Translations under genes and position numbers: made by a program
Shown here: positions 5,768-14,581 of the stretch, piece by piece
Position numbering within the stretch: the first letter of the stretch is position 1
Layout: each line of letters starts with the position of its first letter
Assembly (NCBI GenBank): GCA_005240105.1
Contig: SBAT01000429.1
Location: forward strand, 1 to 15,537
Source: Chloroflexota bacterium
Lineage (GTDB): Bacteria > Cyanobacteriota > Vampirovibrionia > Obscuribacterales > Obscuribacteraceae
DNA length: 15,537 nt
Direction of reading: 5' to 3'
Notes under the pieces: generated by a model
Told to the model about the DNA's origin: nothing
Seen by the model: the letters and a program-made list of their open reading frames with translations, nothing else
The model's database searches: none

Positions 5768-7627
5768 ATGAATATCCCGGCAAGATTTTCGGCTGGTTTA
5801 CTGCTGGCTTCCCTGGTTTGCACACTACAGTTTGGCGACTCGGCGTCAGCGGCGACCGCTAAACGCCATATTTACAAAGGAAGGGTAAGTCAGGCGGTAT
5901 TGAACGCTGATAGGCTCCTCGTTAAAGGCCGGTATCAAACCGCTGCCGACTTCTATCGCGGTGCTTTGAAGAGAAGTCCAGGCGATTTAAATGCTGCCGT
6001 TGGTTTAGGCATGGCGCTCGGCAAGCAATTTAAGCTTGATGCTGCCGAAGAGCAATTCGATAAAGTGCTGGCGAAAGATCCAGATAGCCCGGGAGCGCAC
6101 GCCGGCAAAGCAATGGTGATGTTGAGTCGTTTGAATTCATCATCAACAACAATTCGCAATAATAGAGATGCAATTCTGAAAGATGCAGAAGAGGAATCAC
6201 AGCGTGCGCTTGCAGCTGACGGGCAAATTCCGGAAGCTCGTTACACATTGGGCATGGTCTATAAAGAACAAGGGCGATTGAATGATGCAGCCAGAGAAAT
6301 GAATTCTGCAATTCGCATCGACTCGCGTTATGCCGATGGATATACGGGATTGGGCATGGTAAAGCTTGCGCAAGGCAATAGCGTTGGCGCTGCGACAAAC
6401 TTCAGACAAGCCATACGCATGAATTCCGGAGACTGGACGGCACATTACGGCTTGGGGCAGGCTTTGTTGAACCAGGGACAAATTGATGCAGCACTTAAAG
6501 AATTCAACACCGCACTATATCAATTTCCCAACAGCTGGCCTGTACGCTTAGCGCGTGGCAATGCGTTTGCCAGACAAGGCAATACGGTCGCTGCAGTTAA
6601 AGAGTATCAAGAATCCATTCGCATCAAAGCAGAAAACCCGGCTGCATATTTAGGCATTGCCGATATTCGCGAAGCGCGTGGAGATTTGGAGCATTCAATT
6701 GCTGAGTTGCGTTCGTCACTTGAATTAATGCCGACTAATACAGAAATTCGTAATCGCATAGGCGAGCAAAGTATGAAGGTACAAAAATTCGATGATGCAA
6801 TCAAAGAATTCGAAGCTGTACTTGCGGCAAGCCCTAGCGACTCCCGTGCAGCAGATGGATTAGGTACGGCCTATTATCTTAAGTCTCAAAAAGAGATGAC
6901 TGGTGGCTTTTTTGGATCTAATGATTTTGAAAATGCTGAGCAGTTGATAAATAAAGCGGTGGCGTTAAATCCAAACGACATGCGTTTGCGTCTTGCGCAA
7001 GCAAAATTACGCGCTCTCACTGGAGAAGTCGTCGATGTTTCGACTTTAGGAACTCCTAAGAACGATGGTGAAAGGATAAGCGTTGCTCAAGCGTTATTAG
7101 CGCAAAACCAATTTGCTGAATCCAGTGCATTGATGAATACCGTTATTCTTCATGCGCCAGATGCTAAACAAACTTTTGCCATTGCTGACTTAGCATTGAT
7201 GATGCATGATTTAGATAGCGCAGAAGCGGCTTATCGCAAAGCTGCCAACTTTCCGAATTCTGCCGAGCGTTCACGCCGTGGTTTGGCGCAATCAGCCAAG
7301 CTGCGCGAAGAAGCCCGTAAGAGTTTGACCTTTGCCAATGATTTATCGCGCAAGAAGATGACCGCTAGCGCCATCGATAACTACCACACAGCCGTCTACA
7401 ACAACCCGCGCGTGGCGGCAGCCCGGCTTGGACTAGCGAAGACTTTGGATTCCGTATCCAAGCCAACACCGGTTCAATTAAGGGAAGCAGCTATTCAGTA
7501 TCGCGCTTATGTGGGTCTTTCCCCGACAATGCCTGCGAAGGAACAAGACAAATATCTCAAGAAGGCTGAAAAATTGGACGCTAAAGCCGGCAAGCGGGAG
7601 AGCCGCGAGGTCACTCAAGCCCCGTAG
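5768..7627 (+). CDS. Large exported TPR-repeat protein
   Basis: A 619-residue protein. The start ATG at 5768 is preferred because GAGGCG lies just upstream and a signal peptide follows (hydrophobic core about residues 7-20, cleavage near DSASA at 24-28); a GTG-type start 42 bases earlier would add 14 residues in front of it. Tandem TPR units of 34 residues are clear at about 40-107 and 154-357, with typical lines such as AIRIDSRYADGYTGLGMVKL and SLELMPTNTEIRNRIGEQ. A further unit at 358-403 has an insertion (KEMTGGFFGSNDF). More degenerate helical repeats continue to about 590, and the C-terminus is Lys/Glu rich. It is predicted to be a periplasmic or surface scaffold for protein complexes. 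No enzyme domain is seen. It stands alone in its orientation with the small gene downstream. The partner is unknown. Confidence 0.9.
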   Translation: MNIPARFSAGLLLASLVCTLQFGDSASAATAKRHIYKGRVSQAVLNADRLLVKGRYQTAADFYRGALKRSPGDLNAAVGLGMALGKQFKLDAAEEQFDKVLAKDPDSPGAHAGKAMVMLSRLNSSSTTIRNNRDAILKDAEEESQRALAADGQIPEARYTLGMVYKEQGRLNDAAREMNSAIRIDSRYADGYTGLGMVKLAQGNSVGAATNFRQAIRMNSGDWTAHYGLGQALLNQGQIDAALKEFNTALYQFPNSWPVRLARGNAFARQGNTVAAVKEYQESIRIKAENPAAYLGIADIREARGDLEHSIAELRSSLELMPTNTEIRNRIGEQSMKVQKFDDAIKEFEAVLAASPSDSRAADGLGTAYYLKSQKEMTGGFFGSNDFENAEQLINKAVALNPNDMRLRLAQAKLRALTGEVVDVSTLGTPKNDGERISVAQALLAQNQFAESSALMNTVILHAPDAKQTFAIADLALMMHDLDSAEAAYRKAANFPNSAERSRRGLAQSAKLREEARKSLTFANDLSRKKMTASAIDNYHTAVYNNPRVAAARLGLAKTLDSVSKPTPVQLREAAIQYRAYVGLSPTMPAKEQDKYLKKAEKLDAKAGKRESREVTQAP

Positions 7628-7720
7628 TCTTTGACATCTGCTTTCCAATTGCCCTGTTGGAATCCCTTCAGGCACAATCATGTGCATGTGGGGAGCACAG
7701 TAATCAACAGGTAATTAGGG

Positions 7721-7924
7721 ATGCTTCAAGATGCGCTGAATTCTAAGCCAGGACTGGGTCGTGGCATTAAGAAAGACAAAAGAGAAAAGCCCTGGTTTTT
7801 GGAAGCTGAAAGGCTCTGCCAAGTGATGATATCCCAGGGGTCTACTCAAGCCATTGCCGAGCCCGCCAATATTGCCGAACGGGTAGCCGTCGAAAGGGCA
7901 AAAACAATTTTAGGTATTAAGTAA
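7721..7924 (+). CDS. 67-residue hypothetical cytoplasmic protein
   Basis: ATG at 7721 to TAA at 7922-7924. The N-terminal third is basic (SKPGLGRGIKKDKREKPWF) and the rest is predicted helical (FLEAERLCQVMISQ and IAERVAVERAKTILGI), with no signal peptide or membrane segment. I do not recognise a family. The basic start could contact nucleic acid or ribosomes, but that is speculation. The ribosome-binding site is imperfect (an AGG lies very close to the start, and CAGGT further up). Support for a real gene comes from the strong intrinsic terminator 30 bases after the stop, and from the absence of a better frame. The 93-base gap upstream contains a TTGACA at 7631 and two short stem-loops (7643-7662 and 7672-7685), but no clear -10. 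Confidence 0.6.
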   Translation: MLQDALNSKPGLGRGIKKDKREKPWFLEAERLCQVMISQGSTQAIAEPANIAERVAVERAKTILGIK

Positions 7925-7953
7925 ACAGATTTCCCAGCCGCCGCACGAAAGCC

Positions 7954-7981
7954 AAAGGAGCACCCGAAAGGTGCTCTTTTA
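7954..7981 (+). terminator. Intrinsic terminator
   Basis: GAGCACC (7958-7964) pairs perfectly with GGTGCTC (7970-7976) around CGAAA, is extended by flanking A-T pairs, and is followed at once by TTTT. It ends the transcript of the 67-residue protein gene and insulates tRNA-Leu downstream. Confidence 0.85.
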
Positions 7982-7997
7982 GCATTTAGGATTATGG

Positions 7998-8003
7998 TAT
8001 GCT
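7998..8003 (+). promoter_or_regulatory. Candidate -10 box for tRNA-Leu
   Basis: TATGCT lies 11 bases before the tRNA. The -35 region would fall in the T-tract of the preceding terminator and is not recognisable. Confidence 0.3.
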
Positions 8004-8014
8004 GATTTACTCAC

Positions 8015-8095
8015 GGGCGAGTGGCGGAATGGCAGACGCGCTAGACTTAGGATCTAGTGTAGCAATACGTGGAGGTTCAAGTCCTCTCTCGCCCA
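8015..8095 (+). tRNA. tRNA-Leu (anticodon UAG)
   Basis: An 81-base class II tRNA. The acceptor GGGCGAG/CTCGCCC is perfect. The anticodon stem CTAGA/TCTAG with loop CTTAGGA gives anticodon TAG, the variable arm has a short GTA/TAC stem, and the T-arm is GGAGG-TTCAAGT-CCTCT. The discriminator is A8095 and CCA is not encoded. GAATTTT follows directly, as it does after tRNA-Lys. Only 22 bases separate it from the stop of the RND gene, which converges on it. Confidence 0.96.
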
Positions 8096-8117
8096 GAATT
8101 TTATTCAGTGTTTTTGT

Positions 8118-11100
8118 CTACTCTTCCCACTTCACGATTTTTAGATCAAGCACACAAATTGCGTAGATAACTGGCACAAGAATTAGCGTTATGAAGGTGG
8201 CTAAGGATAAACCGCCTATCTGTGCGTAGCAGAGTGGCTCCCACAATGGTCCGCCGTGTAGTGCTAATGGGATGAAGCCTAGGACGGTTGCTGCCACGGT
8301 GATTAGGACTGGGCGTAAGCGGACTAGGCTTGCATGAAGAAGGGCTTCTTCCAGTGGTGCGCCTTCTTCTCGACTGGCTTCAATAAAGTCAAATAGCACG
8401 ATGACGTGGCTGACGATGACGCCGGTTAAGCTGGCGACGCCCATGAAGGCGGGGAAGCCGAATGGTTGGTGCATGACGAGTAAGCCACCCAGGGCGCCTA
8501 ACATGCCGTATGGAATGGCGGCAAAGACAATGAATGGTTTGACGGCACTCTTAAATTGAATGACCAGGCAGAGGAAGATGCTGATGATGGAGACGGACAT
8601 GACGACGGCCATTTCCATGAATGATTGTACTTGCTCTTCTTCTTCGCCGCCGACTTCAATTCGGTAGCCGGGCGGCAGAGAGGCTATTACCTTGTTTAAG
8701 TCAGGATGGACCTTTTCCATGATTTGCGAGGCGAGTATTCCCGGCAAGGCAAAGCAGCCAACGGTAATAGTCCTAAATTGATTGCGCCTACGGATCTTCT
8801 CGGGCTTCAATTGGAAGCCGACGTTAGCGACTTCGTTCAGTGGTACTTTCTGTTGAGAGTTTGAAGCATAGACATAGAGGTCGGACAAGTTTTGGATTTG
8901 CGAGCTTTCCTCTGATCTGAGGCGGACAACAATTGGTATTTCTTTGTCGCCTTCTTTTAGTGTGTCGACTTGATAGCCGTTCAAGGCGACAAGCGAGGAG
9001 TTGGCGATGTCTTGATTGGTCAATCCAGCGAGATTTGCTCTGTCGCTGTTGATTTTTAGATTAATGGCTAAGCTGTCTGATCCCCAGTCATCACGCACGC
9101 GGTCTGTTAATGGACAATTGCGTAGTATTGCTCCAATGCGCAATGCCACTTTGCGAAGAATGGTTGGATCTTCTCCGATAATGCGTATGGCGACAGGCAT
9201 GCCTACTGGTTTGCCACCTTCTAATTGGCGCACGTCGCAGCGCGCTTCAGGTACTTGCATCGCTAGTGCTTTCTGTAGTCTTGGTATCAACAAATCAGTG
9301 TCGTGTTTGTTGAATACTTTTACTACGACTTGTGCATAGTTGAGTTGATCGAACTCCGGAATCATCGAGCTCCAGAAGCGCGGTCCGCTGCCACCCAGGA
9401 ATGTTGTTACGGAACTCAATATGTTGCGGGAGTCGAAATTGCCCGCTACTTCTTTGACGATTTTTTCTACGTGTGCGGCAGCATCATTTGTTGCTGACAA
9501 TGGCGCGTCTTCAGGCAACCAAACATCTACCCAGGATAGAGTGAATACGTCATTGGGGAAGAAGCTGGTTTTGATTTGGCTGGCAGCCAAGAAGCCACAG
9601 ATGAGTACGACAACTGATGTACCAAATACCAAAAGACGATTCTTTAAGACCCAGTGTCCTTTGCGCAAGTAGACTTCTTTTGCTTTTGCTTTGAAGGAAT
9701 TTGGATCAACATCTTTCTCGTCTTTGGGTGGGCGTAAGAGGTAATAACCAAGCAAAGGTACAAACGTCATAGATACAATACGTGATGCAATTAATGAACA
9801 GGTGATTACAATTGGCAGGCTGAAAATAAACTGGCCGACTTCACCGGACATCAAAAGAAATGGCAGATAGGCGGCAATATTTGTCAGCGTGGCAAACATG
9901 ATTGCATGAGCCAGCTTTGTTGGTCCTAGCCAGGCGGCAATCTTGGGTGGATGACCTTCCTTCAATGCTCGTTTGATTGAGTCTCCGGCTACGACGGGAT
10001 CGTCTACCAATAGACCTAAGCTAATGATCAAAGCTGCGATGGAGCATTGCTGTAAATCAATTCCCAGTAGATACATCATGCCGTAGGTCATGGTCAGCGT
10101 CAGCGGAATGGACGAAGCAATGAGTAGCGCTGAGCGCCATTCCCAGAAGCCGATTAGTGCGGTTAGTACAACTAAGCCGACAGCCTCATAAAGACTCATC
10201 ATAAATAAGTCGATGTTGTCTTCTACCTGTTTGGGTTGGTCGGCAGTTCTGGCGACGACCAGGTCTTCCGGCAAGCGTTGCTTCAGGTCATCGAGTGATT
10301 TATTGACTGCTTTGCCAAATTCATCAATTTGTTTCTTATTGCGCATGAAGACGGATAAGACAACTGCGCGAGTTCTGTGCCAATTGCCCTTGTCGTCTTT
10401 CCATGTTTGATAACTCAAGAAGCGTGGAGGACTTTCGTAGTCGCGGCTAATGTCCACAATGTCCTTGAGGTAGACAGGAGAGCCGTTTGCTGTTGTGGTA
10501 ATAAGGACGCCGCCTATCTCCTTCTCGTTTTTGAATTCACCGGAGGCAATGACAGGCAAGTTCTTGCCGGCTGTTTCCAGAGTGCCTGCAGGCAATTGAA
10601 TATTGCGTGCATTTAGCCGTTGTTGCACGTCGCTTGGCAGTAGTCCATAAGATGCCAGGCGTTCTTGAGAAAATTCTAGATTTACTTGTTGGTTAAGCAC
10701 GCCAGACCGCGAGACTTTGGATACTTCAGGTATGGTCTGCAGCGTGCGCTTAATTAAGTCAGTGTATTCATCTAATTGTTTGTAGCTGTACTTGTCACCG
10801 GCTATGGCGGCTATTTTAGCCTTTGCTTCATTTGGTTGGTGAATAAGTGCCGGCTGCCAAAGATCCGGATGTAGAAAAGATTCTTTGAGGCTCTCTTTGA
10901 CGAATCTTTGAATAAAGGACAGCACCTCATCATCTGTATGATTGCAAATGGCATCTACACCGACAAATCCATTGCCGGCAACTGGACGAATGTCGCTTAG
11001 AAAGCCCTTGTCAGTCGCGTATCGCTCAAACAACAAACGTTCACGCTGAGGGATTGATCCGGGAGTGGCATAAGGATAGCAAACAATAATTGATGTGCGG

Positions 11101-11675
11101 TTATGGTTTAAGTGTTGAGGAATGGCGTCTCTTGTTCGCTCAATGCCCTTTTTGACGGCGTCGGCTCGCAAAGAGATATCCACTTCGCTTGAACGCGGAC
11201 TGGCAATGGTGAGCATCAAATTACTCACATCATCATAGTCTTTGAAGTAACGAATTGGACCGGCACCTTGAGGCAGGTCGTGTATGTCCTGCAAACGCAG
11301 AGCGATATCATCAAATTCCGGGGCCGTGTTTTTTAGTTTGTCATCCAGTTTGAAGGTGATTAGGGCGACATTGCTGCGCGAGACGGAAGTAATTCGTACT
11401 ACTTTTGTATTCTGAGAAATCTTTTCTTCTATCTTGCGGGTTACCAGTTGCTCCACCTTCTCAGCGCTGGCACCGGGCCACTGGCAAGCGGCTACGGCAA
11501 ATAAATTGGAAAAGATAGGATCTTTTCTCTTGTCCATAGCGTTGTAGGAGAAGATACCCCAAGCCAATGTAATAACCAGTAGCACCCAGGCAACTTGACG
11601 TGACTCGACAAAATAACGCGCCATATTGTGAGTCTTGGCTATGATTTCTTCATCGGTTCTCGGCTTCTCTATCAT
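8118..11675 (-). CDS. RND-family efflux pump, inner-membrane subunit
   Basis: A proton-driven inner-membrane transporter of the AcrB/HAE1 type, about 1185 residues. The first TM is near residues 31-47 (numbered from a TTG at 11687). A periplasmic porter half follows, then a TM bundle around 495-650 with the TM4 motif LGLLVDDPVVAGD (Asp562 and Asp563, the proton-relay pair), a second porter half (about 705-1015) and TM segments to 1180. The TM10 site reads GVIVSHVIVLFDF, with Ser-His where AcrB has Lys-Asn. The protein is longer than a usual RND pump (about 1020-1050). A stretch at residues 200-298 inside the first porter half has no counterpart in AcrB. I prefer the ATG at 11675, which has GAGTGAA upstream and follows the adaptor stop by four bases; the TTG at 11687 overlaps it. 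The substrate is unknown. Confidence 0.93.
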   Translation of the reverse strand: MIEKPRTDEEIIAKTHNMARYFVESRQVAWVLLVITLAWGIFSYNAMDKRKDPIFSNLFAVAACQWPGASAEKVEQLVTRKIEEKISQNTKVVRITSVSRSNVALITFKLDDKLKNTAPEFDDIALRLQDIHDLPQGAGPIRYFKDYDDVSNLMLTIASPRSSEVDISLRADAVKKGIERTRDAIPQHLNHNRTSIIVCYPYATPGSIPQRERLLFERYATDKGFLSDIRPVAGNGFVGVDAICNHTDDEVLSFIQRFVKESLKESFLHPDLWQPALIHQPNEAKAKIAAIAGDKYSYKQLDEYTDLIKRTLQTIPEVSKVSRSGVLNQQVNLEFSQERLASYGLLPSDVQQRLNARNIQLPAGTLETAGKNLPVIASGEFKNEKEIGGVLITTTANGSPVYLKDIVDISRDYESPPRFLSYQTWKDDKGNWHRTRAVVLSVFMRNKKQIDEFGKAVNKSLDDLKQRLPEDLVVARTADQPKQVEDNIDLFMMSLYEAVGLVVLTALIGFWEWRSALLIASSIPLTLTMTYGMMYLLGIDLQQCSIAALIISLGLLVDDPVVAGDSIKRALKEGHPPKIAAWLGPTKLAHAIMFATLTNIAAYLPFLLMSGEVGQFIFSLPIVITCSLIASRIVSMTFVPLLGYYLLRPPKDEKDVDPNSFKAKAKEVYLRKGHWVLKNRLLVFGTSVVVLICGFLAASQIKTSFFPNDVFTLSWVDVWLPEDAPLSATNDAAAHVEKIVKEVAGNFDSRNILSSVTTFLGGSGPRFWSSMIPEFDQLNYAQVVVKVFNKHDTDLLIPRLQKALAMQVPEARCDVRQLEGGKPVGMPVAIRIIGEDPTILRKVALRIGAILRNCPLTDRVRDDWGSDSLAINLKINSDRANLAGLTNQDIANSSLVALNGYQVDTLKEGDKEIPIVVRLRSEESSQIQNLSDLYVYASNSQQKVPLNEVANVGFQLKPEKIRRRNQFRTITVGCFALPGILASQIMEKVHPDLNKVIASLPPGYRIEVGGEEEEQVQSFMEMAVVMSVSIISIFLCLVIQFKSAVKPFIVFAAIPYGMLGALGGLLVMHQPFGFPAFMGVASLTGVIVSHVIVLFDFIEASREEGAPLEEALLHASLVRLRPVLITVAATVLGFIPLALHGGPLWEPLCYAQIGGLSLATFITLILVPVIYAICVLDLKIVKWEE

Positions 11676-11679
11676 CGCT

Positions 11680-12876
11680 TCACTCAATTACCCTAATTTC
11701 TTGGCCGGCGACAAGGCGTGTGCTGCCGTTAGTTACCACTTTTTCGCCGGAATTTAGGCCGCTTAGGACGATAATCATTTGTCCGAAAGCATCGCCAACT
11801 TTTACTTGCCGTTCTTCTGTAATGGTTCTGCCGCCGGATTCTTTGGCTATAAAAACCGCATAGCCATCCGGGTTGCTGCTGGAGCGCACAATGGAGATCA
11901 ATGGAATAGCCGGAAGTGATTGGCGCTTTCCTTGTACATCGGTTGTGAGCGAAGCTACCATGCCGCTGCGTAGCTTCTGACCATAGTTTGGCAGGGTAAC
12001 TTCTACATTGAAGACGCGGCTTCGAGGATCTGCTTCTGGTGCTATGTCACTTACACGGCCCGTAAAGACTTCTCCTAGGGCAGTTTCTGTTGTAATTGTT
12101 ACTGGTTGGCCGATGCGTAAATTGCTCAGTTCTACATCCGGCACACCAAAAGAAACTTTTACTGAAGAAGTATCGGCAATGACAAAGCCGACAGTGCCGT
12201 TGTTTACGAGAGAATCTACTTCTACGTTGCGCCTGATGATGACGCCGTCAAAAGGTGCTTTCAGTAAACAATCAGCTAGCGACAATTGTGACTCGGTCAA
12301 TGCTGCCGACACGCGAGCAATGCCTGCTTGGTTGGCCCCTAGTTGGGACTCGGCTTCTTGTACCCTGGACTGGTTTATTTCCAGGCGTGATTTGGCCGCT
12401 TCGTAGTCCGGCTTAGTGGCGCTTTGGTCATGGAATAGTCTTTCCGTGCGCTCGAAATCCAGGCGTGACTGCTCAAGGGCGGTCCTGGCTTCGGCTAATG
12501 CAGCCTGGGCTCTGGTTTGTGTTTTGTCTACTTCTTCAAGACTTGCTTTCTGCTGATTAACGCGTGAGGCGAATTCAGCCATGCGAACGCGTGCCAATAC
12601 AGTTCCTTTCCGTACAAAGTCGCCTTCCTGAACATCACGTCCATGCACCTGGAGAAGGCGTTCTACATAGCCGCCTGTTCTAAAAGCTAAATCCACTTGC
12701 ACTCTGGGTTTAATTACGGCTGAGTAATGCGACTGACCGTCAGGCACATATGGTGATACCACCTCCACATTCACAGCTACAGGCACCCTTTCCGATTTCT
12801 CCTGGCTTTGGCAAGCAGATAGAACAAGAGTTGCTATTACTAAGTTTACTGCCATTTGTTGGCCGATGATTTTCAT
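11680..12876 (-). CDS. Periplasmic adaptor (membrane-fusion) lipoprotein of the RND system
   Basis: A 398-residue adaptor of the HlyD/AcrA type. A lipoprotein signal ends in LVLSAC with Cys22 as the lipidated residue. The order is classic: first half of the lipoyl domain (about 60-100, with AFRTGGYVERLLV and DFVRKGTVLARV), a long alpha-helical hairpin (about 101-200, heptad-like, Gln/Ala/Glu rich), second lipoyl half (LKAPFDGVIIRRNVEVDSLV, 205-224), beta-barrel (237-315) and a membrane-proximal domain to the end. It bridges the inner-membrane RND pump and the TolC-like channel. The ATG at 12876 lies three bases after the stop of the TolC-like gene, and the pump gene begins within a few bases of its own stop, so all three are translated from one message. 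Confidence 0.94.
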   Translation of the reverse strand: MKIIGQQMAVNLVIATLVLSACQSQEKSERVPVAVNVEVVSPYVPDGQSHYSAVIKPRVQVDLAFRTGGYVERLLQVHGRDVQEGDFVRKGTVLARVRMAEFASRVNQQKASLEEVDKTQTRAQAALAEARTALEQSRLDFERTERLFHDQSATKPDYEAAKSRLEINQSRVQEAESQLGANQAGIARVSAALTESQLSLADCLLKAPFDGVIIRRNVEVDSLVNNGTVGFVIADTSSVKVSFGVPDVELSNLRIGQPVTITTETALGEVFTGRVSDIAPEADPRSRVFNVEVTLPNYGQKLRSGMVASLTTDVQGKRQSLPAIPLISIVRSSSNPDGYAVFIAKESGGRTITEERQVKVGDAFGQMIIVLSGLNSGEKVVTNGSTRLVAGQEIRVIE

Positions 12877-12879
12877 GGT

Positions 12880-14226
12880 TTATTTACCTATCGCCTTTTC
12901 AAAGTCTGCACGGGCTGTGAAATAGGAAAGTACAGACTGTCCCCATTGATTATTTGTTTTGGTTACTTCTCGTTGTGCCTGCAAGACGTCTTTTAATAGA
13001 ACTGCTTGCTCTTTGTATTTATTGGCCACCACACGCAGACGCTCCATGGACAGTTGCCTGCCCAAGTCGGTTACCCCAACATACTGGCGGCATTCTTGCA
13101 GTTTACGATGTGAGGAATTTACTTCCATGGTGATTTGCGTATCCAAATCCTTCAAGGTGTTTTGTAATTGCTCGTACATTTTTTGCTTTTCTAAGAGTTC
13201 ATAATGCCTACGTCCCCAGCTGAAAGCGTCCCAGTTGAGAAAGAGTCCGACTACGGCGACGTTTTTTGGCAAAATTTGCGTGCCGAACATGGAAAGGTAA
13301 TCAACCACTAGATTTAAATTGGGCAAGTACTCCAATTTCTTGATTCTTTTGTCCAGTTCTGCTTGCTTGACCTGACTACTTGTTTGTTTTAAGTCTGCTC
13401 TTGAGGCAAGGGCATATAGTTTGGCTTCCGGCAAAGTCATATCCTCATCGGTCAAATTTTCCACTTGCACAAGTGAAAAATTGGTCTGCGGGTCACGTCC
13501 CAACAGATGATTTAGTTCTTCCTTCTGAGTAGCTAAGGCGTTTATCGTTTTTGTAGACTCGTAATCGACAGTGGCCAGTTGTTGCTTTACTTCAATGGCG
13601 TCTGCCGGCAGGACCATTTTTTCTTGCAGGTATTTGTTTGTTGTTCGTTCAACCTCTCGATAGAGGGTGCGTGTCGCATCAATGACCTTCAATGTTCCTT
13701 CAAGCTCAAGTGCCTGGTAGTAGGCTCTCTTGACTTGGTTGGTTACTTGCTGGCGTTGGGCGACCAACTTTTGCTCAGCTATCTGACGGGAAAGTTTGTT
13801 TTGGGCCACATAGGCAGAAGTTTTGCCAAGTTGAATAATTGGCTGGCTAATCATGGCGTTGACGAAGAGAAAAGGGCGTTCATTTGTTGTGACGCTGATG
13901 TTCTCATCTGGAATTGGTCCGGCACCGGGAATATCTCCCAGCGATCCTTTTTTGAATCGGAAATTCAAAGGCGTAAGTAATTGACCACCGATGGACTGTA
14001 CTTTGAAGGAAGGTAGAAAATCCGTTTTGGACGAATTGATTCTGTCCTTGGATATACGCACTTCCAGCACGCCGTTTTTGATTTGATAATTCTTGCCAAG
14101 CGCCATGTCTACGGCCTGGTCTAGTTTTAGAGGTTCAAGTGTGGCGCCATCATCGGCTGCCCATGTGAGACAGGGGGAAGACGCCAAAACAATAAATGCG
14201 ACCAGTGGGGCAACGCGTTTTGACAT
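12880..14226 (-). CDS. TolC-family outer-membrane efflux protein
   Basis: A 448-residue protein with an N-terminal signal peptide (hydrophobic core about 6-20, cleavage after LTWA). The Cys at 19 follows Pro, so a lipobox is unlikely. Two related helical halves are visible. Each has long coiled-coil stretches, and the second has the LEYLPNLNLVVDY strand pattern that recurs from the first half (DFLPSFKVQS). The repeat of a strand plus long helices is the TolC/OEP fold, which trimerises into an outer-membrane channel with a periplasmic tunnel. It is the first gene of the efflux operon. The leader (14227-14280) contains a minus-strand TTGACA at 14273-14278, but no good -10 at normal spacing. The ribosome-binding site is weak. 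Confidence 0.92.
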   Translation of the reverse strand: MSKRVAPLVAFIVLASSPCLTWAADDGATLEPLKLDQAVDMALGKNYQIKNGVLEVRISKDRINSSKTDFLPSFKVQSIGGQLLTPLNFRFKKGSLGDIPGAGPIPDENISVTTNERPFLFVNAMISQPIIQLGKTSAYVAQNKLSRQIAEQKLVAQRQQVTNQVKRAYYQALELEGTLKVIDATRTLYREVERTTNKYLQEKMVLPADAIEVKQQLATVDYESTKTINALATQKEELNHLLGRDPQTNFSLVQVENLTDEDMTLPEAKLYALASRADLKQTSSQVKQAELDKRIKKLEYLPNLNLVVDYLSMFGTQILPKNVAVVGLFLNWDAFSWGRRHYELLEKQKMYEQLQNTLKDLDTQITMEVNSSHRKLQECRQYVGVTDLGRQLSMERLRVVANKYKEQAVLLKDVLQAQREVTKTNNQWGQSVLSYFTARADFEKAIGK

Positions 14227-14320
14227 GTACCAAATTTAGCGCACAATTGCCTCTGGATAATCAAAAATTTACTGTCAAGTGTTTAGAATTAGGCAACCCC
14301 TAAACAATCAGGTTATTACT

Positions 14321-14566
14321 ATGTTTACGAGCAAACCCGGAGAGAAGGACTTTCAATGGAAGTTTCGCATCTTCTTCTGGTCAATATTTGTTCTCCTGCT
14401 TTTAATTTTGCTGTCACTGCATTTCTTCATGGCGCTAGCCTATGAACAAACGATTGAGATCTTGACGCGTGTGCAGTCAATGGAATCAGTCGTGGAAAAA
14501 CTAAAAATGAAACTCGAAGAAGAAGGCAGCACCGCTGCACCCAGCGAGACTAAGGCTAATAAGTAA
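14321..14566 (+). CDS. 81-residue single-pass membrane protein with C-terminal coiled coil
   Basis: The ATG at 14321 is chosen over an in-frame GTG at 14279 because AGG lies upstream at a usable distance and the earlier codons show no clear signal. The N-terminus is charged (TSKPGEKDFQWKFR). One transmembrane helix runs from about residues 18 to 38 (FFWSIFVLLLLILLSLHFFMA). Residues 40-67 then form a likely coiled coil (IEILTRVQSMESVVEKLKMKLEEE) and the tail is Ser/Ala/Lys rich. The family is not recognised. The gene diverges from the efflux operon with under 100 bases between starts, so the two could share regulation. A short stem GTTTAG/CTAAAC at 14281-14305 lies in its leader. A role as a small partner of a membrane complex is possible but unproven. 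Confidence 0.65.
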   Translation: MFTSKPGEKDFQWKFRIFFWSIFVLLLLILLSLHFFMALAYEQTIEILTRVQSMESVVEKLKMKLEEEGSTAAPSETKANK

Positions 14567-14581
14567 GATTGCTCGAGAAGA

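Noticed and set aside
7631..7660. Promoter with a perfect TTGACA for the 67-residue protein gene
   Set aside because: No acceptable -10 at 16-19 bases; only a weak TTGGAAT, so it is not listed as a promoter.
9016..10616. Several plus-strand open frames within the RND pump gene
   Set aside because: They lie wholly opposite a long, clearly homologous gene and show no independent domain or ribosome-binding logic.
14227..14290. Minus-strand TTGACA upstream of the TolC-like gene
   Set aside because: The -10 position at 17 bases reads CAGAGG; the nearest A/T-rich hexamer is too close, so no promoter is called.
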